From positions 34,054 to 98,053 of the forward strand of contig JBEIHO010000003.1 in the NCBI GenBank assembly GCA_040381215.1: a stretch of 64,000 bases of DNA. The letters are read 5' to 3'. The DNA comes from SZUA-430 sp040381215. Lineage in GTDB: Bacteria; Pseudomonadota; Alphaproteobacteria; Micropepsales; Micropepsaceae. The translations under genes were made by a program, and so were the position numbers. Shown in pieces: positions 25,107 to 33,556 of this stretch. The notes under the pieces are model-generated. The model was not told the origin of the DNA, did not search any database, and worked only from the letters and a program-made list of their open reading frames with translations. Positions within the stretch are counted from its first letter, which is position 1; the number at the start of each line of letters is the position of its first letter.

Positions 25107-28100
25107 TCAGACTTCCTCGACTTCCTGCACGCCGTTGACCACGCGCAGGGCACCGCGCAGGGCTGGCGTCACGGCATAGCGGCCCGGCAGCTCCAACTCG
25201 ACCTCGCGCTCTCCCTGCTCGACGGGAAACACCAGCGAGATGAGGCCGCGGCCGGATTGTCCCTTCACCCGCTCGGCGATGCTCTTGAGGGGGCGCTCGC
25301 TGTCGATGAAGATGCGCAAGCCCGCGCCGGTCTGGGCGGCGGCCTCGTCGAGCGACTGCACGCTGACGACCTGCAGCTTCAGGTCGTCGCCGTCCCAGCG
25401 CGTTGCCGCGTGGATGATGACGGCCTTGCCGGGCTCGAGGTGCTGGCCACCCTGGATCAGGACTTCCTGGAAGCACACGGCCTCGAACATGCCGGAGGCG
25501 TCCGAGAAGCCGATATGCGCCATGCGCTTGTCATCCTTGGTGCGCCGGTCCAGCCTGCGAATGACGCTGCCGGCGAGGGTCACGGCGCGCTCCACGCGCT
25601 TCTTCTCGGCTGCGAGTTCGGCATAGGGCACGCAGCGCAGGCGCTGGAGGGTCTGCTTGAACTCGTCGAGCGGGTGGGCCGACATGTAGAAGCCGATCGC
25701 GTTGAACTCTCGCGCGAGGCGGTCGGGCATGGTCCACTGGTCAACCTTGGGCAAGGCCCGGTCTGGCTGTTTCTGCACGGCGCCGAAAAGGCTGACCTGC
25801 GAGCTTTCCCGCTCGCGGCTGGAGATCGAGGCCTCGCCGATGAGCATGTCGATGGCGGCATGGACCTGGGCGCGGTTCGGGTTCAGGCGGTCAAAGGCGC
25901 CGGCGGCCACGAGGTTCTCGAGGATGCGCTTGTTGATGAAGCGCGCATCGATGCGCCGCGCGAAGTCGAAGAGGCTGGTGAACTTGCCACCCTTCTCGCG
26001 GACCTCGATCACATGCTCCATCGCGGCGCGCCCGACATTGCGGATCGCCGACAAGGCGTAGTGGATCACTTCGGTGCCATCGGGTTTCCTGCTTGCCGCG
26101 AACAGGGCGCCCGACAGGTTGATGTCGGGCGGCGCCACGGCAATGCCGAGGCGTTCGGCTTCCTGGCGGAAGATCGACAGGCGCTCGGGCGAGGAAATAT
26201 CCAGCGTCATCGAGGCGCAGAAGAACTCGACCGGATAGTTGGCCTTCAGCCAGGCCGTCTGGTAGGCGACCTGCGCGTAGGCGGCTGCGTGTGCCTTGTT
26301 GAAGCCGTAGCTTGCGAATTTTTCGGCCTGGTCGAAGATCTGTTCGGCGACGTCTTCGTCCATGTTCTTGAGTTTTTTCGCGCCCTCGATGAACTTCACG
26401 CGGTGGGCAGCCATCTGCTCCTTGATCTTCTTGCCCATGGCGCGTCGCAATTCGTCGGCCTGGCCCAGCGAGTAGCCGGCGAGCTCTCGGGCGATGAGCA
26501 TCACGTCTTCCTGATAGGTCATCACGCCGAACGTGCCCTTCAGGATGGGCTCGAGCGCTTCATGCAGGTAGAAGGGCTTCTCGCGGCCGTGCTTGCAGGC
26601 AATGTAGGTCGGGATGTTGTCCATCGGACCCGGACGGTAGAGCGCGACGAGGGCGATGAGGTCCTCGACGCGGTCAGGCTTCATCTTGCGCAGCAGGTCG
26701 CGCATGCCGGTGGATTCCAGCTGGAAGACGCCGGTCGATGTTCCCTTGCTCAGCGCCTCGAAGGACTTGCGGTCATCGAAGGGGACCTCTTCGGCCTTGA
26801 CCTTCACGCCGTGGCGTTCCTGCACGAGGTTCTCGGTGACGGCAATGACCGTCAGCGTCTTCAGGCCCAGGAAGTCGAACTTCACGAGGCCGGCCTTTTC
26901 ATCGCCCTCGTAGTCGAACTGCGTGACGGGCATGTCCGAACTGGGATCGCGATACATGGGCACGATCTCGTCGAGCGGCCTGTCGCCGATGACGACGCCG
27001 GCGGCGTGGGTCGAGGCGTGCCGGTAGAGGCCTTCCAGCTGTTCGGCAACCTGGAACAGCTTGCGGACGCTTTCCTCCTCGGCCTCGGCCTGCTGCATGC
27101 GCGGCTCCTGGGCGATGGCTTCGCGCAGCTTGATCGATGCCCCGGGCTTGACCTTGATCATCTTGGAGATGCGATCGACCTGCCCTTGCGGCATCTGCAG
27201 CACGCGTCCCACGTCGCGGATGGCGGCCTTGGCCTGCAGCGTTCCGAAGGTGATGATCTGCGCGACGCGGTCCTTGCCGTATTTTTCCTGCACGTAGCGG
27301 ATCACCTCGCCGCGGCGGTCCTGGCAGAAATCGATATCGAAGTCCGGCATCGAGATACGCTCGGGGTTCAGGAAGCGCTCGAAGACGAGGCCGAAGCGCA
27401 GCGGGTCGAGGGCCGTGATCTCGAGGCCCCAGGCCACGACCGAGCCTGCGCCCGATCCACGCACGCCGACCGGTATGCCCTGCGCGCGGGTCCATTTCAT
27501 GAAGTCCGACACGATCAGGAAGTAGCCCGCGAAGTTCATGCGCAGGATGACGGAGAGCTCGAAGTCGAGCCGGTCCCAATATTCTTTCTCGTCGGCGAAC
27601 AGGCCGCTGGCGGCGAGCCGCTTTTTCAGGCCCTCGGAGGCCTGGGCGCGCAGCTCTTCTTCCGGCGGCAGCCCGGATGCAGGCTTGAAGGGCGGCAGGA
27701 TGGGATTGCGCTTCTTGGGGTACCAGGCGCAGCGGCGGGCGATTTCGATCGTGTTCTCGATGGCCTCGGGCAGGTCGGAAAAGAGGGCCTGCATCTCAGC
27801 GGCTGACTTGAAACAGTGCTCCGGGCTTTCCTTGCGGCGGTCATCCTGGGCCACGTAGGCGCCGTCGGCGATGCACAGCAGCGCGTCATGCGCCTCGTAG
27901 AGGCCCCGCTCGCCGAAGAAGGGCTCATTGGAGGCCACGATGGGAATGTCGTGCGCGTAGGCCAGGCGCAGCAGGTCGGGCTCGGCCTGGATCTCGTCAG
28001 GCAGGTCGTGGCGCTGCAATTCGACATAGAGGCGATCGGCGAAGATGTCCTTCAGGCGAAGCAGCGCCCGGTCGGCGGCATCGAGCTGGCCGTTGACGAC

Positions 28101-28553
28101 CTGCCGGTTGATGACGCCATTGCGGCCACCGGTGAGCAGGATCAGGCCGCCGGCGTATTGCGCCAGCGCCTCCCACGTCACGTGCGGCTTGTCGCCGACC
28201 TGCACCTCGAGATGGGCCTTGCTCGCCAGCTTCATGAGGTTGGCGTAGCCTTCCTCGGTCTGCACAAGGACGGCCACGGTCCCGAGCTGGAGTTGCGTGG
28301 GGACCGGCCCTGTCCTGCGCTCGGGCTCGAGGGGAAGGTTGAGCTGGCAGCCAACGATCATCTGCACGCCGGCCTTGACGATCGTGTCCGTCAGGTCCCA
28401 GAGGCCGAACAGATTGTTGGTGTCGGTCACGCCGACAGCCGGCATGCGGAATTTCCTGCAAAGGGCAGCGATCTCGTCGGGCTGCAGCGCTCCCTCGAGC
28501 AGCGAGAAGGCTGAGTGCACCCGCAGGTGGACGAATTTCGCTGGACCTGACAC
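25107..28553 (-). CDS. dnaE: DNA polymerase III alpha subunit
   Basis: Replicative polymerase, 1148 residues. The N-terminal PHP domain (FVHLRVHSAFSLLEGAL) is followed by the C-family palm with GVRGSGAGSVVAWGLEI and the catalytic MPDFDIDFC. Next come the thumb/fingers (ATHAAGVVIGDRPL, SYGFNKAHAAAYA), an HhH region and an OB-fold C-terminus (TLAGSVIRRLDRRTKDDKRMA). The length and order match DnaE1 rather than DnaE2 or PolC. The antisense strand carries very long open frames, a codon-bias artefact. Confidence 0.97.
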   Translation of the reverse strand: MSGPAKFVHLRVHSAFSLLEGALQPDEIAALCRKFRMPAVGVTDTNNLFGLWDLTDTIVKAGVQMIVGCQLNLPLEPERRTGPVPTQLQLGTVAVLVQTEEGYANLMKLASKAHLEVQVGDKPHVTWEALAQYAGGLILLTGGRNGVINRQVVNGQLDAADRALLRLKDIFADRLYVELQRHDLPDEIQAEPDLLRLAYAHDIPIVASNEPFFGERGLYEAHDALLCIADGAYVAQDDRRKESPEHCFKSAAEMQALFSDLPEAIENTIEIARRCAWYPKKRNPILPPFKPASGLPPEEELRAQASEGLKKRLAASGLFADEKEYWDRLDFELSVILRMNFAGYFLIVSDFMKWTRAQGIPVGVRGSGAGSVVAWGLEITALDPLRFGLVFERFLNPERISMPDFDIDFCQDRRGEVIRYVQEKYGKDRVAQIITFGTLQAKAAIRDVGRVLQMPQGQVDRISKMIKVKPGASIKLREAIAQEPRMQQAEAEEESVRKLFQVAEQLEGLYRHASTHAAGVVIGDRPLDEIVPMYRDPSSDMPVTQFDYEGDEKAGLVKFDFLGLKTLTVIAVTENLVQERHGVKVKAEEVPFDDRKSFEALSKGTSTGVFQLESTGMRDLLRKMKPDRVEDLIALVALYRPGPMDNIPTYIACKHGREKPFYLHEALEPILKGTFGVMTYQEDVMLIARELAGYSLGQADELRRAMGKKIKEQMAAHRVKFIEGAKKLKNMDEDVAEQIFDQAEKFASYGFNKAHAAAYAQVAYQTAWLKANYPVEFFCASMTLDISSPERLSIFRQEAERLGIAVAPPDINLSGALFAASRKPDGTEVIHYALSAIRNVGRAAMEHVIEVREKGGKFTSLFDFARRIDARFINKRILENLVAAGAFDRLNPNRAQVHAAIDMLIGEASISSRERESSQVSLFGAVQKQPDRALPKVDQWTMPDRLAREFNAIGFYMSAHPLDEFKQTLQRLRCVPYAELAAEKKRVERAVTLAGSVIRRLDRRTKDDKRMAHIGFSDASGMFEAVCFQEVLIQGGQHLEPGKAVIIHAATRWDGDDLKLQVVSVQSLDEAAAQTGAGLRIFIDSERPLKSIAERVKGQSGRGLISLVFPVEQGEREVELELPGRYAVTPALRGALRVVNGVQEVEEV

Positions 28554-28631
28554 GGCAGATTACCTTGGCTTGTGGCGCGGACGTGAGGATGATCGAGCGC
28601 CGGATGGCGTTCAAGCGGACAGGCTTGGGGC

Positions 28632-29513
28632 TCAGCCCTGCCCTGTGGACAGGGTTCGGGTCGCGGTACCGCGGTGGATGACCCTGTCGGTGGCGAGGAC
28701 CGTGCCGGGGTCGTGGGTTGGGCCGGTCTTCAGCCGCTCGTAGACGGGGGCGAAGTCGCGATAGGTTTCGCCGAACAGCTGCTCGAAGCTGTCGATGACA
28801 AAATAGGTCTCCTGGAAGTCGTCGATCCGGTATCTCGTGCGCATGACGCGCTCGAGGTCGAAGGCGATCCGGTTGGGCGAGGCGTTGTCGATGGCGTAGA
28901 CGGTTTCGGCCGTCGATGAGGCGATCCCTGCGCCGTAGATCCTCAGCCCGCGCTCGGTGCGGATCAGGCCGAACTCGACGGTGTACCAATACAGCCGCGC
29001 CAGATTGGGCAGCATGTGGAAGCCGTTGAGCGCCCTGAGGCCGCCCTTGCCATAGGCCTCCATGTAGTCGGCGAAGACCGGGTGCGCCAGCATGGGGACG
29101 TGACCGAAGACATCGTGGAACACGTCTGGCTGCTCGATGTAGTCGAGCTGGTCGGGCCTGCGGATGAAATTGCCGGCCGGAAACCTGCGATTGGCCAGGT
29201 GCTCGAAGAAGATGTCGTCGGGGACAAGGCCCGGCACGGCCACGACGGACCAGCCCGTCAGGGCAACCAGGCGGCGCGACAGTTCCTTGAATTCAGGGAT
29301 GGCATCACGGCCGATATCGAGGCGATGCATGCCGTCGACAAATTCCGGGCAGGCATAGTCGGGCAGCAGGCGTTCCAGCCGCGCATAGAGCGTGCGCCAG
29401 GTGGCATGATCTTGCGGCGTGTAGTGCGCCCAATCCTGGTCGATGGTGTAGTCCGCGCGGATGCCGGGATGCTTCGCGCGAAACTGGGCGAAGAGGGTCG
29501 CGGTATCCGTCAT
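28632..29513 (-). CDS. phhA: Phenylalanine 4-monooxygenase
   Basis: Converts phenylalanine to tyrosine with tetrahydrobiopterin and Fe(II). The 293-residue product matches the single-domain bacterial enzyme. It shows the iron-binding HDVFGHVP (two His), GLVPDDIFFEHLANRRFP, and WYTVEFGLIRTERGLRIYGAG with the Glu ligand region. ATG 29513 is chosen because it begins MTDTATLFAQFRAKHPG and shares a base with the upstream gene's stop (TGATG). No pterin-carbinolamine dehydratase (phhB) lies alongside. Confidence 0.94.
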   Translation of the reverse strand: MTDTATLFAQFRAKHPGIRADYTIDQDWAHYTPQDHATWRTLYARLERLLPDYACPEFVDGMHRLDIGRDAIPEFKELSRRLVALTGWSVVAVPGLVPDDIFFEHLANRRFPAGNFIRRPDQLDYIEQPDVFHDVFGHVPMLAHPVFADYMEAYGKGGLRALNGFHMLPNLARLYWYTVEFGLIRTERGLRIYGAGIASSTAETVYAIDNASPNRIAFDLERVMRTRYRIDDFQETYFVIDSFEQLFGETYRDFAPVYERLKTGPTHDPGTVLATDRVIHRGTATRTLSTGQG

Positions 29514-29923
29514 CAGATCTCCGCACGCAGCCAGAGGTGGACGCCCGAGAGTGCCCAGGCCAGGCCCATGATGCCGTAGGTGATCATGTCCATCTGCTTC
29601 TGGGTGGGCTGCATGCCCAGATACTGCTCGACCACCACCACGACAAAGCTGCCTTCCTCGCGGTTGTCGGGGTCGCGCCAGAGGCCCTTCAGGAGATAGC
29701 TCTCGATGTTGTTCAGGGGGCAGGAACAGTCGTTGAGGTACCAGATGCCGAGGATCAGGGGCACGAGCACGACGTGTGCCCAGAGAACCGCGCTCACCGG
29801 CACGACCCATCCCAGGATGATGAACACCAGGATCGCCAGGTGAAGGTTGTGGCACGACCATGACAGGGCGCGCGCGGCGCCACCGGTCACCAGGGCCCTA
29901 GGCTTTGAGCTTTCCGGCATCAA
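29513..29923 (-). CDS. Small multi-pass membrane protein, DUF2784-like
   Basis: 136 residues with three hydrophobic segments (about 28-50, LVPLILGIWYL near 52-62, and YGIMGLAWALSGVHLWL at the end). A conserved-looking C-S-C-PLNNIESYLLKG stretch sits between the second and third and resembles the Cys-Pro-Leu/Glu motif of DUF2784. The function is unknown. Its start overlaps lolD by 26 bases, and its stop shares a base with the phhA start (TGATG), so it is probably translated together with phhA. Later starts near the first helix are possible. Confidence 0.68.
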   Translation of the reverse strand: MMPESSKPRALVTGGAARALSWSCHNLHLAILVFIILGWVVPVSAVLWAHVVLVPLILGIWYLNDCSCPLNNIESYLLKGLWRDPDNREEGSFVVVVVEQYLGMQPTQKQMDMITYGIMGLAWALSGVHLWLRAEI

Positions 29924-30647
29924 TCAGTTTTCCATCATGCAAGAGCCAGGTGCGGTCCATCTTGACCGCCATCTGGAGATTATGGGTGGCAATCAGCGCC
30001 GAGACGCCACGCGCGCGGCAGGTCTCGACGAATACGTTGAACACCATGTCCGCGGTACGCGGATCCAGGTTTCCGGTGGGCTCGTCGGCGAGGATCAGCC
30101 GCGGCTGGTTGGCAAGGGCGCGTGCGATGGCGACGCGCTGCTGCTCGCCGCCCGACAGGCGGGCGGGCCGGTGGGACGCGCGCGGGGCGAGGCCAACCAT
30201 GTTCAGCAGGCGCATGGCCAGGCCCTCGGCGTCGCGCGGACGGCGCCCGCCGATCAGCTGGGGCATCATCACGTTCTCGAGGGCCGAGAATTCCGGCAGC
30301 AGGTGATGGAACTGGTAGACGAAGCCCAGCACGTCGCGACGCATGCGCGTGCGCTCGGCATCGTCGAGGCGCGCGCAGTCCCGGCCGGCGATGAACACGT
30401 TGCCCGCGGAGGGTGCCTCGAGCAGGCCGCAGATGTGGAGCAACGACGATTTGCCGGAGCCCGATGGCCCGACCAGGGCCACGATCTCTCCCGGCAGGAT
30501 CTGGGCGTTTACGTTGCGGAAGATGTCGAGCGTCTCGGGCGGCGTGCCGAACGAACGGCTGACGCCCTGCAGGACGAGGACCGGCGCGGCCTGGGCCGGC
30601 GGGCGCTGGGCGGTCAGTTCCTGGGTTTCGAAGGGAGGTTCACTCAT
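29898..30647 (-). CDS. lolD: Lipoprotein-releasing ABC transporter ATPase LolD
   Basis: ATPase of the LolCDE complex, which extracts outer-membrane lipoproteins from the inner membrane. The 249-residue product has Walker A GPSGSGKSS, the LolD-family Q-loop FVYQFHHLLPEFSALENVM, signature LSGGEQQRVAIARAL, Walker B LILADEPTGNLD and a switch His. I start at ATG 30647, which overlaps the lolC stop by 8 bases (ATGAGTGA). An Ala/Pro/Gln-rich N-terminal leader of ~30 residues precedes the ATPase core. Confidence 0.95.
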   Translation of the reverse strand: MSEPPFETQELTAQRPPAQAAPVLVLQGVSRSFGTPPETLDIFRNVNAQILPGEIVALVGPSGSGKSSLLHICGLLEAPSAGNVFIAGRDCARLDDAERTRMRRDVLGFVYQFHHLLPEFSALENVMMPQLIGGRRPRDAEGLAMRLLNMVGLAPRASHRPARLSGGEQQRVAIARALANQPRLILADEPTGNLDPRTADMVFNVFVETCRARGVSALIATHNLQMAVKMDRTWLLHDGKLIDAGKLKA

Positions 30648-31950
30648 ACCGCAGGGCCTCGACCGGATCGAGGCGCGCAGCACGCCAGGCCGGGTAGACA
30701 GTGGCCAGCATCGTCAGCGCCAGGGAAATGAGCACGACAACCGTGATCTCGCCCGCGTCCATCTTGGCCGGCAGGCGGCTCAGGAAGTACAGCGTCTCGG
30801 GGAAGAGGTTCACGCCCGTGATCCAGATCAGGAACTGGCGGATGTTCTCGATGTTCCAGCAGAACACCACGCCCAGGATCCAGCCCAACAGCGTGCCGGC
30901 GATGCCGATGACCGAGCCCGACATCAGGAACACGCGCAGGATCGTGCCGCGGGAGGCGCCCATGGTGCGCAGGATGGCGATGTCGCGGGTCTTGTCCTTC
31001 ACCAGCATGATCATGCCGGAAATGATGTTGAACCCGGCCACGATGATGATGAGGGTCAGGATCAGGAACATGACCACGCGCTCCACCTCGAGCGCGCTGA
31101 AGAAGTCAGGGGCGGTGCTGCGCCAGTCATAGATCGAGGTGCCGGGGACGATGCGTTCGATGACGGGGCGCAGCGCGTCAACCTTGTCGGGGTTGTCGAC
31201 CATGACCTCGATGAGCGAGACGCCCCTGCCCTTGTTGAAATATTCCTGCGCCTCGGTCAGGGGCATGAAGACCATGCTTTCGTCGTAGATCGACATGCCG
31301 ACCTTGAACGTGCCGGCCACGCGGTATTGCTTGACGCGCGGGGTGACGCCAAAGGGCGTGACATTGCCGCGCGGGGCCACGAGCGTGATGCTCATGCCCT
31401 GCTCGATGCCCATGTTGCGGGCCAGGATGTCGCCGATCAGGACGCTGGAGCCATCGCTGGCGAAGCGCTGCAGGGCGCCGGGCTTGAGCGAGTCCGCCAC
31501 GAGCTTGATGTTGGCGAGGTCGCGCGGACGGACCCCGCGCACCACGACGCCAGGCGATTGGGCCTGCGCTGTTGCCAGGGCCTGTCCCTCGACGAAGGGC
31601 GTGGCGCGTGCGACGCCGGGAACCTTGGCGAGGCGGGCCGAAATATCCTGCCAGCCCTCGAGCGTCCCGCCGATGGGCTGGATCATGTAGTGGCCGCGGA
31701 AGCCGAGGATCTTGGACATGATCTCGGCGCGGAAGCCGTTCATGACCGACATCACGATGATCAGCGTCGCCACGCCCAGCGTGATGCCGAGGATGGAGAA
31801 GCCTGTGACGACCGAGATCCAGCCCTCCTGCCGTCGGGCGCGCAGGTAGCGGCTTGCCAGCAGGAGTTCGAACCAGGAAAACGGCCGCGAGCCGTCGCTG
31901 GTGCGGCGCGCTGCAGGCCGTGCGGGACGCTGAACCTCGAAGGGGTTCAT
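30640..31950 (-). CDS. lolC: Lipoprotein-releasing ABC transporter permease LolC/E
   Basis: 436 residues in the MacB/FtsX-type layout. There is one transmembrane helix near the N-terminus (FSILGITLGVATLIIVMSVMNGFR), a large periplasmic domain (about 70-290) and three helices at the C-terminus. FELLLASRYLRARRQEGWISV is the LolC/E-specific N-terminal motif. There is a single permease gene, so this is probably the LolF-like hybrid used by many non-enteric bacteria. The ATG overlaps the proS stop by ATGA. Confidence 0.94.
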   Translation of the reverse strand: MNPFEVQRPARPAARRTSDGSRPFSWFELLLASRYLRARRQEGWISVVTGFSILGITLGVATLIIVMSVMNGFRAEIMSKILGFRGHYMIQPIGGTLEGWQDISARLAKVPGVARATPFVEGQALATAQAQSPGVVVRGVRPRDLANIKLVADSLKPGALQRFASDGSSVLIGDILARNMGIEQGMSITLVAPRGNVTPFGVTPRVKQYRVAGTFKVGMSIYDESMVFMPLTEAQEYFNKGRGVSLIEVMVDNPDKVDALRPVIERIVPGTSIYDWRSTAPDFFSALEVERVVMFLILTLIIIVAGFNIISGMIMLVKDKTRDIAILRTMGASRGTILRVFLMSGSVIGIAGTLLGWILGVVFCWNIENIRQFLIWITGVNLFPETLYFLSRLPAKMDAGEITVVVLISLALTMLATVYPAWRAARLDPVEALRYE

Positions 31951-33269
31951 CCGTTCGCCCTGGTCAGGAAGTTGAGGGTGGCCTCGGGTGTCAGGTTCTG
32001 ACGCTCGCCGGTCTTGCGGTTCTTGATCTCGACCTGTCCGGCGGCCAGGCCGCGTGGACCCACGATCACCTGCCAGGGGACGCCGATCAGGTCGAAGGTC
32101 GAGAACTTGGCGCCTGCGCGCTCGTCGGTGTCGTCGTAGAGAACCTCGACGCCCGCATTACCCAGCTTGGCGTAGAGATCCTCGCAGACGCCGCGGGTCG
32201 TGGCGTCGTCGGCCTTGAGGCTGATCAGGCCCACCCTGAAGGGGGCAACGCTCTCGGGCCAGATGATGCCGGAGGCGTCGTGGCTGGCCTCGATGATCGC
32301 GCCGACCAGGCGCGAGACGCCAATGCCGTAGCTGCCCATCTCGACCAGCACGTCCTCGCCCTTGGGGCCGGTGACCTTGGCGTTCATGGGCTTGGAGTAC
32401 TTGGTGCCGAAATAGAAGATGTGGCCCACCTCGATGCCGCGGGCGGCAAGCTGCTTGTCGGCAGGGATCCGGGCAAAGGCCTCGGGATCGTGCTTTTCCT
32501 CGGTGGCGGCGTAGAGCTGCGTGCGCTGGTCGATGTAGGGCGACAGGTCACCCTCGAAGTCGATGTTGTCGGGGGCCGGCATGTCGACGAGGTCGCGGTG
32601 GCAGAAGACCTGGCTCTCGCCGGTCTCGGCCAGCACGATGAACTCGTGGCTGAGGTCGCCGCCGATGGGGCCGGTGTCGGCCTTCATGGGAACCGCCTTG
32701 AGCCCGAGGCGCGCAAAGGTCCGCAGGTAGGCCACGAACATCCGGTTGTAGGAGCGGCGCGCGCCATCGGCGTCGATGTCGAATGAATAGGCATCCTTCA
32801 TCAGGAACTCGCGTCCGCGCATCACGCCGAAGCGGGGGCGGATCTCGTCCCGGAACTTCCACTGTATGTGGTAGAGGTTGCGCGGCAGGTCCTTGTAGGA
32901 GCGGATCGACGAGCGGAAGATGTCCGTGATCAGTTCCTCGTTGGTCGGACCGTAGAGCAGATCACGCTCGTGGCGGTCCTGGATGCGCAACATTTCCTTG
33001 CCATAGGCCTCGTAGCGGCCGCTTTCCCGCCAGAGGTCGGCGGACTGAAGCGTGGGCATGAGGAGCTCGATGGCCCCTGCCCTGTCCTGCTCTTCCCGCA
33101 CGATCTGCTCGATGTTGCGCAGGACCCTGTGGCCCAGCGGCAGCCATGAATAGATGCCGGCCGAGGCCTGCTTGATGAGGCCGGCGCGCAGCATGTAGCG
33201 GTGCGAGACGATCTGGGCCTCTGCCGGCGTCTCGCGCAGCAAGGGCATGAAGAAGCGGGATACGCGCAT
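31947..33269 (-). CDS. proS: Prolyl-tRNA synthetase, short alphaproteobacterial form
   Basis: Class II synthetase charging tRNA-Pro. At 440 residues it is much shorter than the ~570-residue E. coli enzyme because the editing (INS) domain between motifs 2 and 3 is missing, as usual in Alphaproteobacteria. Trans-editing by a separate YbaK/ProX-type protein would then be needed; none is in the window. Motifs visible are GLIKQASAGIYSWLPLG (motif 1), FRDEIRPRFGVMRGREFLMKDAYSF (motif 2) and GSYGIGVSRLVGAIIEA (motif 3). Confidence 0.96.
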   Translation of the reverse strand: MRVSRFFMPLLRETPAEAQIVSHRYMLRAGLIKQASAGIYSWLPLGHRVLRNIEQIVREEQDRAGAIELLMPTLQSADLWRESGRYEAYGKEMLRIQDRHERDLLYGPTNEELITDIFRSSIRSYKDLPRNLYHIQWKFRDEIRPRFGVMRGREFLMKDAYSFDIDADGARRSYNRMFVAYLRTFARLGLKAVPMKADTGPIGGDLSHEFIVLAETGESQVFCHRDLVDMPAPDNIDFEGDLSPYIDQRTQLYAATEEKHDPEAFARIPADKQLAARGIEVGHIFYFGTKYSKPMNAKVTGPKGEDVLVEMGSYGIGVSRLVGAIIEASHDASGIIWPESVAPFRVGLISLKADDATTRGVCEDLYAKLGNAGVEVLYDDTDERAGAKFSTFDLIGVPWQVIVGPRGLAAGQVEIKNRKTGERQNLTPEATLNFLTRANG

Positions 33270-33556
33270 GTCTGTTTATATGAGAATCTTGTTCGGGTTC
33301 GATTTGACGCCCCTGTCATAGCTTGGACGGCCATGGGGGGCAAATCTGCCGTTCCCGGCGGGCAGGACACGAATCCGGGTGCAGACAGCCCCGGGTCGCG
33401 GCCGGCGATGGAGCCGATCCGTTGCAGAATTATTCACGGTGAGTGGTTACAGCGCCGACTATCGCCGAAATCGCCGAAAACAAAAATAGAACATTTTGAC
33501 GCAGGCAGGTCTGGTGGCTGACCTTGGCGGCGCCACCAGATCTGCGTGCCGCGCGA
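33270..33556. other. Intergenic region between the M16 protease and proS
   Basis: No convincing gene. It contains a tandem pair of ATCGCCGAA units (33464-33481), an AT-rich patch around 33478-33498 and the hairpin listed separately. The proS promoter should lie here on the minus strand, but no clear -35/-10 pair stands out. A rightward frame covering part of it has no protein-like features. Confidence 0.6.
33510..33540 (-). terminator. Hairpin downstream of the M16 protease gene
   Basis: TCTGGTGGC (33510-33518) pairs with GCCACCAGA (33532-33540) in a perfect 9-base stem with a 13-base loop, 16 bases beyond the M16 stop in its direction of transcription. A T-rich run appears only ~20-35 bases further on (around 33478-33495), so it is a plausible but non-classical terminator or 3' stabilising structure. 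Confidence 0.4.

Noticed and set aside
25257..27806. 849-codon open frame antisense to dnaE
   Set aside because: It lies entirely opposite dnaE and has no recognisable domain. Such long antisense frames follow from GC-biased third codon positions.
33464..33481. ATCGCCGAA tandem pair as the start of a repeat or CRISPR array
   Set aside because: Only two adjacent 9-base units, no spacer pattern and no cas genes anywhere in the window.
33201..33521. Possible 106-residue rightward protein in the proS upstream gap
   Set aside because: Half overlaps proS antisense, no ribosome-binding site, no protein-like pattern.
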